The position numbers and the translations under genes are program-made. From Desulfonatronum thioautotrophicum (GTDB lineage: Bacteria; Desulfobacterota; Desulfovibrionia; Desulfovibrionales; Desulfonatronaceae), in contig NZ_JYNO01000001.1 in assembly GCF_000934745.1 (NCBI RefSeq), forward strand, positions 806,001 through 870,000: a DNA stretch of 64,000 nt, given 5' to 3'. Under the pieces are notes generated by a model. That model saw nothing but the letters and a program-made list of their open reading frames with translations, did not search any database and was not told where the DNA came from. Positions 9,726 through 18,001 of this stretch are shown here, one piece after another; the first letter of the stretch is position 1; the number at the start of each line of letters is the position of its first letter.

Positions 9726-9805
9726 TTCAGGAGGCTTCTGGGAGCTTCAAGGTATCAGAGGCTTTTCAAGACAACGCAACTATTTGGAGGACACCGCATT
9801 TCGTC

Positions 9806-12289
9806 ATGGCTACACCAAAAGCTTTACCCTCTCAAAAGTTACGCGCCCGGCTCTTGCCTGAGCGCATCGGCTACGCTGACAGCACCGAGATCCCCAGTAC
9901 GCAAACGGCCCCACCCATGCAGCCCAGGGCGTTGCATGCCCTGGAGTTGGGCCTGAATATTTCCAAAAAAGAATATAATATTTTCGTTGTCGGTGAACCG
10001 CAATTAGGCCGGACCTATCTCGTACAAAATTTTCTCCTTCCGCGAGCCGCCCAGCGCAACACCCCGCCGGACTGGATCTACGTGTATAATTTCGAGGATC
10101 CGGATCGTCCTTTGGCCGTCTCATTGCCCTCCGGCTCCGCCAAAGGGTTTAAAACGGAACTGACCGCTGTGGTGAACCGTATCCGTGACGAAGTTCCGAA
10201 CCGGTTCGCTCAGGACCAGTATTTGCGCCAAAAAGAGAAGCTGGTCCGTCAGTTTCAAAATTCCAAAGAGGAGTTGATTTTGCAGATGGAGGAGCAGGCC
10301 GACGATCACGGCTTTAATGTCTCCTTTGACGAGCAGGGCAACGTCAATCTGTTTCCGGTCGTGGACGGGAAAGTCTTGAACAGCGGCGAAGTGGAAAAGC
10401 TGGATACGGGGACTCGCCAGAAGCTGCGCAACGAAGGGGATAAGACCCTGGATGCCATGCTCGGTCTGTTACGTCAGATCAATGCCCAGGAACAGGCACT
10501 CCGGGAAGCGGAACGGATTCTGGAGCGCGAAGTGCTGGAACAAGTGCTGCTGGAAGCACTGGATCCGTTTACGGCACAGTATGCAAGCCATGAGCGGCTT
10601 CATGGCTTTTTGACGGCATTGCGAGCAGATCTTCTGGACAACCTTGATCAGTTCAAGCTCAAAGAATCCGCAAGTCAAGTGAGCGGGCCTGACGTCATGG
10701 TCTCTGCCGACGCTTTTTTCGAAAGATACACGGTAAATCTGTTTGTGGACAACAGCCGTTTGGACGGGGCCCCAATTATTATCGAGGATAATCCCACGTT
10801 TTTCAATTTGCTGGGCTGCATCGAACGGGAGGCTGAGTGGGGTGCCTTGTTCACCGACTTCTCCCTGCTCAAAGCCGGGGCTCTCCATCGGGCCAACGGT
10901 GGCTTCCTGGTCTTGCACATCGAGGATGTGCTGCAGCATCCTCAAGCCTGGGAAGGGTTGTTGCGAGCCCTGCGCTCCATGCAGATCCGCATTGAAGATC
11001 CTGGCGATCACCATGAAACCATTCGGACCAAAACCATCACTCCGGAACCCATCGCGCTACAGGTCAAGGTCATCCTTGTCGGCACGGACGAAGCCTATGA
11101 CCTGCTTCAGGCCTACGACGACCGGTTTGCAAAGCTGTTCAAGATCAAGGGGCAGATCCAGGATACCGTAACGCGCACCGCGGATTCTATCCGCAAGTAC
11201 GTGCAGACCATGGGGCGAGTGATTCGGGAGGACGACCTGCTGCCCTTTGACCGGGAAGCGCTTGCCTGGTTGGTGGATTATGCCTCCAGGCTGGCTGAGG
11301 ACCAGAAGAAGCTGTCCTTGCGACTGCCCATTGTGCGCGAGGTGATGATCGAGGCCTCGGCCATGGGATCCATGCGCCGGGCGCCCATGGTCAACAGACC
11401 GCTTCTGGAGGAGGCGTGGGAGGCTCGCAACTACCGGGCAAACCTTTACGAGGAGGAATTTCTCTCTGAATACGATCGGCAATTGATCAAGGTGGCCACC
11501 ACCGGGAGTGCTGTCGGACAGGCCAATGGGCTTTCCGTCACCTTTTTGGGCGACTATGAACTGGGACTGCCGCATCAGATCTCCTGCAGTGTGGGTGTCG
11601 GGCATGGCGGAATTATCGACCTGGAGCGAGAGGCTGAGCTTGGAGGACCGATCCACACCAAGGGGATGATGATCCTGAAGAGCTATCTGCTCAAACTTTT
11701 TGCCCAAAACAAGCCCGTGGTCCTCAACGCCAGCCTGTGTTTTGAACAGAGTTACGCGCAGGTGGACGGCGATTCCGCCTCTGGAGCGGAACTGGCCGCA
11801 TTGATTTCGGCCCTTTCCGGCCATCCGAACAACCTGGCCTTGGCCTTCACCGGTGCGGTCAGCCAGTCAGGGGCAATCATGGCCGTAGGGGGAGTGACGC
11901 GGAAGGTGGAGGGTTTTTTTGAAGTCTGTCGTCGCCGTGGCTTGACCGGCGAGCAGGGCGTTATTCTACCTGAAGACAATGTGGTGCATTTGATGCTCAA
12001 GCAGGACGTGGTGCAGGCCGTGGAGGAGGGGCAATTTCATATCTATCCGGTCTGCTGCATTGAACAGGCTTTGGAAATTCTGACCGGTCTGCCTGCCGGA
12101 CGGCGCTTGCGGAACGGCTCGTTCAGCGCCGGCAGCCTCTACCGTCTTGCGGATGATCGACTCAAGGAACTGGAGGAATTGGCGACCAGGGATTCTTCTG
12201 CGCGGAAGTCTCGACAAAGGACGACCAAAGCGAGCAAAGCGACCAAAGCACCTGTCCCGTCACCCGGTTCGGCCGTGCAACGTCGGTGA
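9806..12289 (+). CDS. Lon-like ATP-dependent protease (AAA_32 type)
   Basis: An 827-residue protein. The N-terminal AAA region has a modified P-loop (VGEPQLGRTYLV near residue 65), then a long coiled-coil insertion (about 115-235) and a second ATPase part (GGFLVLHIEDVL). The C-terminal Lon protease domain has the catalytic dyad Ser657 (DGDSASGAEL) and Lys700 (GVTRKVEGF). The 43-residue spacing equals that of E. coli Lon (S679/K722). It lacks the N-terminal Lon substrate domain. The frame is open from 9419, but homology begins at MATPKAL (9806), with GGAGG 15 bases upstream. It is probably a stress protease; the substrate is unknown. Confidence 0.88.
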   Translation: MATPKALPSQKLRARLLPERIGYADSTEIPSTQTAPPMQPRALHALELGLNISKKEYNIFVVGEPQLGRTYLVQNFLLPRAAQRNTPPDWIYVYNFEDPDRPLAVSLPSGSAKGFKTELTAVVNRIRDEVPNRFAQDQYLRQKEKLVRQFQNSKEELILQMEEQADDHGFNVSFDEQGNVNLFPVVDGKVLNSGEVEKLDTGTRQKLRNEGDKTLDAMLGLLRQINAQEQALREAERILEREVLEQVLLEALDPFTAQYASHERLHGFLTALRADLLDNLDQFKLKESASQVSGPDVMVSADAFFERYTVNLFVDNSRLDGAPIIIEDNPTFFNLLGCIEREAEWGALFTDFSLLKAGALHRANGGFLVLHIEDVLQHPQAWEGLLRALRSMQIRIEDPGDHHETIRTKTITPEPIALQVKVILVGTDEAYDLLQAYDDRFAKLFKIKGQIQDTVTRTADSIRKYVQTMGRVIREDDLLPFDREALAWLVDYASRLAEDQKKLSLRLPIVREVMIEASAMGSMRRAPMVNRPLLEEAWEARNYRANLYEEEFLSEYDRQLIKVATTGSAVGQANGLSVTFLGDYELGLPHQISCSVGVGHGGIIDLEREAELGGPIHTKGMMILKSYLLKLFAQNKPVVLNASLCFEQSYAQVDGDSASGAELAALISALSGHPNNLALAFTGAVSQSGAIMAVGGVTRKVEGFFEVCRRRGLTGEQGVILPEDNVVHLMLKQDVVQAVEEGQFHIYPVCCIEQALEILTGLPAGRRLRNGSFSAGSLYRLADDRLKELEELATRDSSARKSRQRTTKASKATKAPVPSPGSAVQRR

Positions 12290-12310
12290 GCGGGACACCG
12301 ACGTTGCACG
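12274..12310 (+). terminator. Long hairpin overlapping the Lon-like stop codon
   Basis: A perfect 15-bp stem (CGTGCAACGTCGGTG and its complement) with a 7-base loop spans the last codons and stop of the protease gene. It is not followed by a T-run, so it may be a Rho-assisted end or a 3'-stabilising structure rather than an intrinsic terminator. Confidence 0.5.
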
Positions 12311-12506
12311 AGCTTTACAAGCTTTAGGGCGAGTATGTCGAGGGTCGCATGGGATGCTCCACCCATACCCAGCTTGGGCCTGCGGAATATGCCGGAGGCG
12401 TTTTCCATGGGACCGCATGGCGGCGGTTCAAAGCCTTGATTTCAGGAACCAAGCCGGTTAGGCAATTCTAGAAATCCCCTGATCCCGCGAGACTCCCTTT
12501 TTGATC

Positions 12507-13733
12507 ATGAAAACGCCCCCAGTCTCCCCTGTTCCCGCACCGAAAGCAAACCGTGCACACCCGCAGCCGGTGCAATCTGCCTCGCGTCATGCAGGTCATC
12601 ACCAAGGACGCGAGGCACCCGCACAGGCTCGCGCCTCCAACAGCGCCCCTGGAAGCCTGCTCCCTGCCTATGTCATTGCCACATCCAATGACGTAAACTT
12701 TGAACAGGACCGGGAAAATCTGCGCAGGCTGGGGATGATCATGAATTGCCGCCTGACTTCGGCCGGAGCGGTTTTGGACTTCATTCGGCACAATTCCATT
12801 CAGACCATTATCCTCGACTCATCGGTTTCCGGGTGCAACCTGCCCGATCTGATTTTTCAGATCCGCAAGTACTTGCGAGCCACTCCACTGAACATGCTTG
12901 TCATTTCGGATATATCTGCCGAGCACTTCGTCGTTGACGTCATAACCGCCGGATGTACCGGGTTTATCATCAGGCCGTACACTCTGGACACGCTCAAACG
13001 CCATATGCGCATCAAACCGGAGGCCGACGCCATTCATGTGAGCGAGGAGCTGTTGGCTCAGGGGCAAAGCCTCTTGGCTACGGGGGATTACGAGGCGGCC
13101 ATTGGTGAATTCAAGGAAATCGTGGCTGAGAAGGAGAGCGAAGAGGGTGACGAGGCTCGGCGGTACTTTGAAATGGGCATGCAGTACCTTCTGGAACGAA
13201 AATTCGGCAAGGCCATTGTCGCCTTCAACAACGCCTTACGACTCAATAGCTTGTTTATCAAAGCCTACGAGGGACTCGCCGAAGCCTATCACGGGCGGGG
13301 AGACATGAGAAATTATCAAGTCTATCTGCAAAAAGCCGCTGATGAATATGCCAGGATGGATCAGTTTGCCGAAGTGAAACGGGTTTTTGCCAAGATCACC
13401 AAGCAGGATATCCATGCGCCCAACGCCTACAACACTCTGGGCATCGAGTTGCGGCACAAGAAATTGTATGCCGAGGCCGTTCACGCATATATCAATGCCC
13501 TCAAGCTCTCACCCCAGGACGAGAACATCTATTACAACCTGGCCAAGGCCCAGATGTTTGCCAAACTGTTCGATGACGCTTTGAGCAGCATCCGGAGGTG
13601 CCTTGAGTTGAACGCGGACCACTCCGAAGCGCTGGATCTGTATCGGCTGTTCACCAAAGTGGATTGGAACGATGACAAGACGGCCAAGGTGGCTGAAAAC
13701 AATAAGGCTCTCAACCAGATAGCGAATGACTGA
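12507..13733 (+). CDS. Degenerate receiver domain fused to TPR repeats
   Basis: A 408-residue cytoplasmic protein. After a low-complexity Pro/Ala/His-rich tail (about 1-50) comes a CheY-like domain (about 55-170). The phosphoacceptor position is kept (TIILDSS, D104), but the conserved lysine is arginine (IIRPYT, R156) and the N-terminal acidic pair is reduced to SNDVN, so phosphorylation may be weak or lost. Residues about 180-385 form TPR helices (LLATGDYEAAIGEF, YNTLGIELRHKKLYAEA and others). I took the ATG at 12507; the TTG at 12501 is in frame. It overlaps the next small gene by one base. Role unknown. Confidence 0.8.
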   Translation: MKTPPVSPVPAPKANRAHPQPVQSASRHAGHHQGREAPAQARASNSAPGSLLPAYVIATSNDVNFEQDRENLRRLGMIMNCRLTSAGAVLDFIRHNSIQTIILDSSVSGCNLPDLIFQIRKYLRATPLNMLVISDISAEHFVVDVITAGCTGFIIRPYTLDTLKRHMRIKPEADAIHVSEELLAQGQSLLATGDYEAAIGEFKEIVAEKESEEGDEARRYFEMGMQYLLERKFGKAIVAFNNALRLNSLFIKAYEGLAEAYHGRGDMRNYQVYLQKAADEYARMDQFAEVKRVFAKITKQDIHAPNAYNTLGIELRHKKLYAEAVHAYINALKLSPQDENIYYNLAKAQMFAKLFDDALSSIRRCLELNADHSEALDLYRLFTKVDWNDDKTAKVAENNKALNQIAND

Positions 13734-13951
13734 TGGCTGCTTTGGGGCGATCCAACATCCGGGCTTGTCCGGTCTGCGGCAAAATGGTTCATTGCCCGGA
13801 GGAGCGCCATACGTTGCTCCACTGTCGGAACTTTCTTCTCAAACAATTGTACCAGGAATCGGTTCCGTTTCGGCGCAAGATGCTTCAGGAACGGGTCGAT
13901 TCGCTGAACGAACGACTTTCCCTGGCAGGTCAAAATCTATTAGATACCTAA
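13733..13951 (+). CDS. Small Cys/His protein, putative zinc binding
   Basis: A 72-residue protein whose ATG shares a base with the stop codon of the receiver-TPR gene (TGATG), so translation is probably coupled. It carries CPVCGK at residues 12-17, HCPEERHTLLHC nearby, and a basic helical C-terminus. Four possible zinc ligands (C12, C15, H20 or C21, and H30 or C31) suggest a small treble-clef or ribbon-type domain. I recognise no named family. The tight overlap argues that it is real and works with the TPR protein. Confidence 0.6.
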   Translation: MAALGRSNIRACPVCGKMVHCPEERHTLLHCRNFLLKQLYQESVPFRRKMLQERVDSLNERLSLAGQNLLDT

Positions 13952-14075
13952 TACCCTTGTCTGATACCTGGGGCTCGGTGTTCCGCAAAAACATTGCATT
14001 GTGGTCTGGGCTGTTCGTTGTCGGAGAGGGGCTGGGAAACCCGCTGTAGCTTGGCTCACCTTGGAGAGCAATGGA

Positions 14076-15029
14076 TCAAAAGGCAATGGAATAGACGGCG
14101 CCCACGAACAGCAGGCTCAGTACCCGCAGTCCCTGGTTCCAAAAGATCAGTTTCGCGGCTAAAGCCGGCTTGAATATCCCCGCATAATAGGGAAATTGAT
14201 GGCGAATGGCCCGCATGGGCGATGATAGGATGTTGCCAACCAGGAGCGCGAGAACGACTTCTTTTTGGCCCAGGCTACCGGCAGCAAGCAGCGCACCGGC
14301 CGCGGCTGCGCCGGCTGAGAATTCGGCGGCCATCTGGAAAATGACCACACCCACGGCCTGCGGCGAAAGCCAGGAAAGCCAGCTCAGGTTCTGGGCCATA
14401 AAGCCCTCCATAGCTGTGAAGGCCCCCCAGCGGTTCAGGAGAAAAAAACCGACATAAATCGGCACGGTGATGGAGAGGACCCGGACGATGCGCTTTTTGA
14501 ATCGCTGGATAGTTCGTTTGACCGCGTCCCGAAAGGTCACCGGGCCTTTTTCATCCAGTCGGCAAGAAACACACCGTTCCTTGGGTGGAGGCAGAAAAAA
14601 CCGGGAAAAAAGCAGAATAAACAGGGTTCGGAGCAGGGCTGATCCAATGGTCAGCCCGAGATAGACAACGGCTGCCGTGCCGATCAATGGGGCCAGAATG
14701 AAAAAGACACTGGGCAGGTGCAGGAAATAGGTGGGCAGGCTGTTGAACAGGTTACTCATGATCAACTCCCGACGACTGATCCGGCCTTGCTCGTAGGCAT
14801 CCGCGAGCATGGAGTTGGCAGAAATTCCAGAGAAAAAAGCCAGGGAAAAGCTGGCACCGGCAATGTCCGAAAGCCTGCCCAGACGCAGCAAAGGAGAAAC
14901 TCCGGCGGCTACGGTCTTGGTCCAGTTCAAAGCCTCGATCAGTTGGCCAAAAAGCAGCCCCAGGCTGATGAACATGGTCAGCTTGAGAAGAGGCCAGATC
15001 AAAGCCGACCAAATTTCAGGGATATCCAT
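14076..15029 (-). CDS. Nucleoside-recognition (Gate) domain membrane protein
   Basis: A 317-residue protein with about eight hydrophobic helices in two halves. Each half has a Gate-domain pattern: FFSGISANSMLADAYEQG in the first and AAEFSAGAAAAGALLAAG in the second. A soluble loop between them carries CVSCRLDEKG. Gate proteins such as SpmA/SpmB and YjiH are predicted transporters or assembly factors with poorly known substrates. The gene stands alone and points toward the small zinc protein, with no clear terminator between them. The 357 bases upstream, to the next plus-strand gene, hold nothing I can identify. Confidence 0.78.
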   Translation of the reverse strand: MDIPEIWSALIWPLLKLTMFISLGLLFGQLIEALNWTKTVAAGVSPLLRLGRLSDIAGASFSLAFFSGISANSMLADAYEQGRISRRELIMSNLFNSLPTYFLHLPSVFFILAPLIGTAAVVYLGLTIGSALLRTLFILLFSRFFLPPPKERCVSCRLDEKGPVTFRDAVKRTIQRFKKRIVRVLSITVPIYVGFFLLNRWGAFTAMEGFMAQNLSWLSWLSPQAVGVVIFQMAAEFSAGAAAAGALLAAGSLGQKEVVLALLVGNILSSPMRAIRHQFPYYAGIFKPALAAKLIFWNQGLRVLSLLFVGAVYSIAF

Positions 15030-15386
15030 GGGATTTTGTATATTCCTCGTTGATATTGCCGTTCAGGTCCTGGCGCCATAATTACCCGAAATGTCATGTC
15101 AAGACTTGCCACCAGGGGGGAATTGCGGTTAGGCAACAGCGTGTCTTGAAACGGACTTCCGTCGCCCTGCAATGTTGATGGGCTGGTTCACGCAGCCTGA
15201 TGTCATATTAACGAAGGTGCGGGACGAGCACGGAAAGTGGCTCTTCAGATTGCGATAATGGGCCTGATGAACGATTCAGGATGGTTTGTCTGGATGACGT
15301 GTACAGGTAGACCGGATGTTTTACCCTGCACCCCCCGATCCACTGGCAATTGATCGAGGGCGAACGTTTACATGCCGGAGGCATTC

Positions 15387-16859
15387 ATGAAACGCAACAC
15401 CTACATTCACCGAGCACGCCCCTCTTCGCCACGGGGAATGCGCTGGAAACGGATTTTCTTGGTCATTGCCCTGCTTTTGGTTTTGCCCAAACTGACCATG
15501 CTGGCCATGTCCTACATGACCGGGACGAACGCTCCCGTGGTTTCTTCCGCCCTTGACCTGCAACGCATCCAACTGGTCGCCATGGAGCGAAGTCCCTCGT
15601 CGCGGACAGAGCAATCTCCTCGATCTGCCTCGGAGTCTGTCGAGACCGTATCCCCGGATTCGGACATATTGGCCAGCGAGGAAGAGACCGTTCTGGATGA
15701 GACCAGTAGTGTCCTGGAAAAAATTGTTCAGGTGGCACGTGGCGACACGCTGATGGGAATTCTTCTGGACGCAGGACTGGCTCGTTCCGAGGCCCACGCC
15801 GCGGTTTCGGCCCTGCAGGAGGTTTACAACCCTCGCTCATTGCGTCCCGGCCATGAGGTGGTACTGACGTTTGTTCCCGGCTCGGAGCAGGAGGAAGATG
15901 GTTTTTTTGCCGGACTGCGAATGCAAGTGGACGTGGACCGCAATGTCCTGGTGCTGCGTGAGGGGGAAGAGGATTTTGCGGCGAAAGAAGAGCAGTGGGA
16001 GCTGCAAGTCGTTCCGCATGTCGCCCACGGGGAGATCACCTCCAGCCTGTATACTGCTGCCGCCCGGTCGGGCATGCCCAGCTCCGTGCTGATCCAGATG
16101 ATCCGGGCTCTGTCTTTTGATGTGGACTTCCAACGTGACATCCAGCCCGGCGACCGCTTTGAGGCGATGTTCGAACGTGAGCTGGACGATCAGGGCCAAG
16201 CGGTTCGCGAGGGGGCGCTGCTGTACGCCAACCTGGAAACCAGCGGACGGACCCTGCAAATTTTTCGGTATACCGCTCTGGACGGGGAGACGGACTACTT
16301 TAACGCGCGTGGGCAGAGCGTCCGTAGGACACTGATGCTGACCCCCATCGACGGCGCACGGATCAGCTCAGGGTATGGCATGCGTCGACACCCGATCCTC
16401 GGCTACAGTCGGATGCATCCCGGGCTGGACTTCGCTGCCCCCACCGGAACCCCGATCATGGCTGCCGGCAATGGCGTCGTCACCCATGCCGGACGCAAAG
16501 GGAATTATGGCATTACCGTGGAACTGCGGCACCCTAATGAATACACGACATTGTATGCGCATATGAGCCGGCTCGGCCGGGGGATCAGCCGGGGTGCCCG
16601 AGTCACGCAGGGCCAGGTGATCGGCTATGTCGGCAGCACGGGCATGTCCACTGGGCCGCATCTGCACTACGAGGTCCATCTCCGAGGCCAGCATGTCAAC
16701 CCGGCTTCGGTAAATTCACCTCCCGGGCGGACGCTGACCGGCGAGGACCTGAACTTGTTCAAGGCCATGACCAAGCAGATGCAGGCGCAGTATGCCTCTC
16801 TGGCAGGACGAGTCGTTGCCGAAACGATCCCTGTGGATGCGTCGAACCACGAGGAGTGA
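15387..16859 (+). CDS. M23-family peptidoglycan endopeptidase (MepM-like)
   Basis: A 490-residue protein with a basic N-terminus and one transmembrane anchor at about 22-40. A LysM/OapA-like segment (VARGDTLMGILLDAG) follows at about 115-165, then a SH3-like middle domain. The M23 metallopeptidase domain is at about 315-435 with zinc motifs HPGLDFAAP and HLHYEVH. It should cleave peptide cross-links in the periplasm. The ATG at 15387 has GGAGG at a 6-base spacing, which decides against the in-frame ATG at 15372. A strong terminator follows. Confidence 0.92.
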   Translation: MKRNTYIHRARPSSPRGMRWKRIFLVIALLLVLPKLTMLAMSYMTGTNAPVVSSALDLQRIQLVAMERSPSSRTEQSPRSASESVETVSPDSDILASEEETVLDETSSVLEKIVQVARGDTLMGILLDAGLARSEAHAAVSALQEVYNPRSLRPGHEVVLTFVPGSEQEEDGFFAGLRMQVDVDRNVLVLREGEEDFAAKEEQWELQVVPHVAHGEITSSLYTAAARSGMPSSVLIQMIRALSFDVDFQRDIQPGDRFEAMFERELDDQGQAVREGALLYANLETSGRTLQIFRYTALDGETDYFNARGQSVRRTLMLTPIDGARISSGYGMRRHPILGYSRMHPGLDFAAPTGTPIMAAGNGVVTHAGRKGNYGITVELRHPNEYTTLYAHMSRLGRGISRGARVTQGQVIGYVGSTGMSTGPHLHYEVHLRGQHVNPASVNSPPGRTLTGEDLNLFKAMTKQMQAQYASLAGRVVAETIPVDASNHEE

Positions 16860-16928
16860 ACCTCTCAAAGCCTATTCACGCAATGGTATTGACTGGAAAG
16901 CTCGGCACAGCGAGTCAAGGATTGGAAA

Positions 16929-16964
16929 CCAGCGGCCTGCACATGTCAGGCCGCTGGTTTTTTT
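16929..16964 (+). terminator. Intrinsic terminator after the M23 peptidase
   Basis: A perfect 11-bp stem CCAGCGGCCTG/CAGGCCGCTGG with a 7-base loop is followed by seven T. It ends the M23 gene and faces the convergent recR. Confidence 0.92.
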
Positions 16965-16999
16965 GTGCAATGCAGGTTGGAAAGAGAACGTTGTCCCTG

Positions 17000-17605
17000 C
17001 TAGAGTGTTTGTCGATATGTGATGGACTGGCGCAGGGTTTCTTTGTCGATGAACTTCAGGTCCGTGCCCAGGGGAATACCCTGGGCCAGCCGAGTGACCT
17101 GGACGCCTGGATAGTCCCGTTCGACGAAGTTCTTGATATATGACCCCGTGGACTCCGACTCCAGGGTTGTTCCCAGGGCCAGGATCAGCTCCCGGACATG
17201 GTTCTCGGCGAGACGTTCGCGCAGGCGGGCTATTTCCAGAGTTTCCGGCTTGATGCCATCCAGAGGGGACAAAAGCCCTCCCAGAACCAGATATTTGCCG
17301 CGGTAGCCCCCGGACTGTTCCATCAGGAGCATGGAGTCCCATTCGGCCACCAGGCAGAGCTGCTCTGCGGCCCTGGCCGGGTCGGAACAGATGGCGCACG
17401 GATCCTGGTCGGCGATTCCGGCGCAGGAACGGCATAAGCACAGTTTGTCCCGCAGCTCGAAAATGCCCCGTCCCAGTTCCGATGTTCGCTCCTTGGGCCA
17501 TTTCAGCAAGGTCAAGGCCACACGCAGGGCTGACTTTGGGCCAAGACCCGGCAGTCCGGCTAACTGCTCCACCACGCTCTGCAGAGTCTGCGGCAGTTCG
17601 CGCAC
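17000..17605 (-). CDS. recR: Recombination protein RecR
   Basis: A 201-residue DNA-binding protein of RecFOR-type recombinational repair. It has an N-terminal helix-hairpin-helix (LAGLPGLGPKSALRVAL), a C4 zinc finger at about residues 57-72 (CLCRSC...CAIC), and a Toprim domain (LVLGGLLSPLDG, ALGTTLESEST). It is the last gene of dnaX-ybaB-recR, a classic conserved trio, and starts 8 bases after the ybaB stop. Confidence 0.96.
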   Translation of the reverse strand: MRELPQTLQSVVEQLAGLPGLGPKSALRVALTLLKWPKERTSELGRGIFELRDKLCLCRSCAGIADQDPCAICSDPARAAEQLCLVAEWDSMLLMEQSGGYRGKYLVLGGLLSPLDGIKPETLEIARLRERLAENHVRELILALGTTLESESTGSYIKNFVERDYPGVQVTRLAQGIPLGTDLKFIDKETLRQSITYRQTL

Positions 17606-17613
17606 GCTGATTC

Positions 17614-17928
17614 CTAAAACATGCCGGGGATCTTGATCCCGCCGGTCACCTGGGCCATCTCCTCCTTCATCATGTCGCCGGCCTTCTTCAGGGCCTCGTT
17701 CACCGCGGCCAGAACCAGATCCTGCAACATGTCCACATCATCGGGGTTGATCACGGCCGGATCAATTTTCACGGCCAGGATTTCCTGGGCGCCGTTGGCC
17801 GTGACCGTGACCATGCCGCCGCCAGCTGCCGCCTCGACGGTTCGTTGGCCGACTTCCTCCTGCAATTTGGAGATCTTGTTCTGCATCATTTGCGCCTGAC
17901 GAACCAGGTCGCCCATGCCTTTCATCAT
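17614..17928 (-). CDS. ybaB: YbaB/EbfC nucleoid-associated protein
   Basis: A 104-residue protein, the normal family length. It begins with a methionine-rich helix (MMKGMGDLVRQAQMMQ), followed by the GGGMVTVTANG beta hairpin and a C-terminal helix ending at GIKIPGMF. YbaB dimers bind DNA and lie between dnaX and recR in many bacteria, as here. Confidence 0.95.
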   Translation of the reverse strand: MMKGMGDLVRQAQMMQNKISKLQEEVGQRTVEAAAGGGMVTVTANGAQEILAVKIDPAVINPDDVDMLQDLVLAAVNEALKKAGDMMKEEMAQVTGGIKIPGMF

Positions 17929-17965
17929 GACATGCTCCTTTTGAATGGTTGTTCTCCGGTCTGTG

Positions 17966-18001
17966 CACGTAAGCCGAGCTGGAGAGCCTTCGGCTTACGT
18001 G
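17966..18001. terminator. Hairpin at the dnaX 3' end
   Basis: A perfect 12-bp stem CACGTAAGCCGA/TCGGCTTACGTG with a 12-base loop includes the dnaX stop codon. There is no T-run on the minus side, so it may attenuate or process the dnaX-ybaB transcript rather than end it. Confidence 0.5.

Noticed and set aside
9419-9805. N-terminal extension of the Lon-like protease to the first open ATG
   Set aside because: These 129 codons give no family similarity, and an inverted repeat lies within; the homology begins at 9806.
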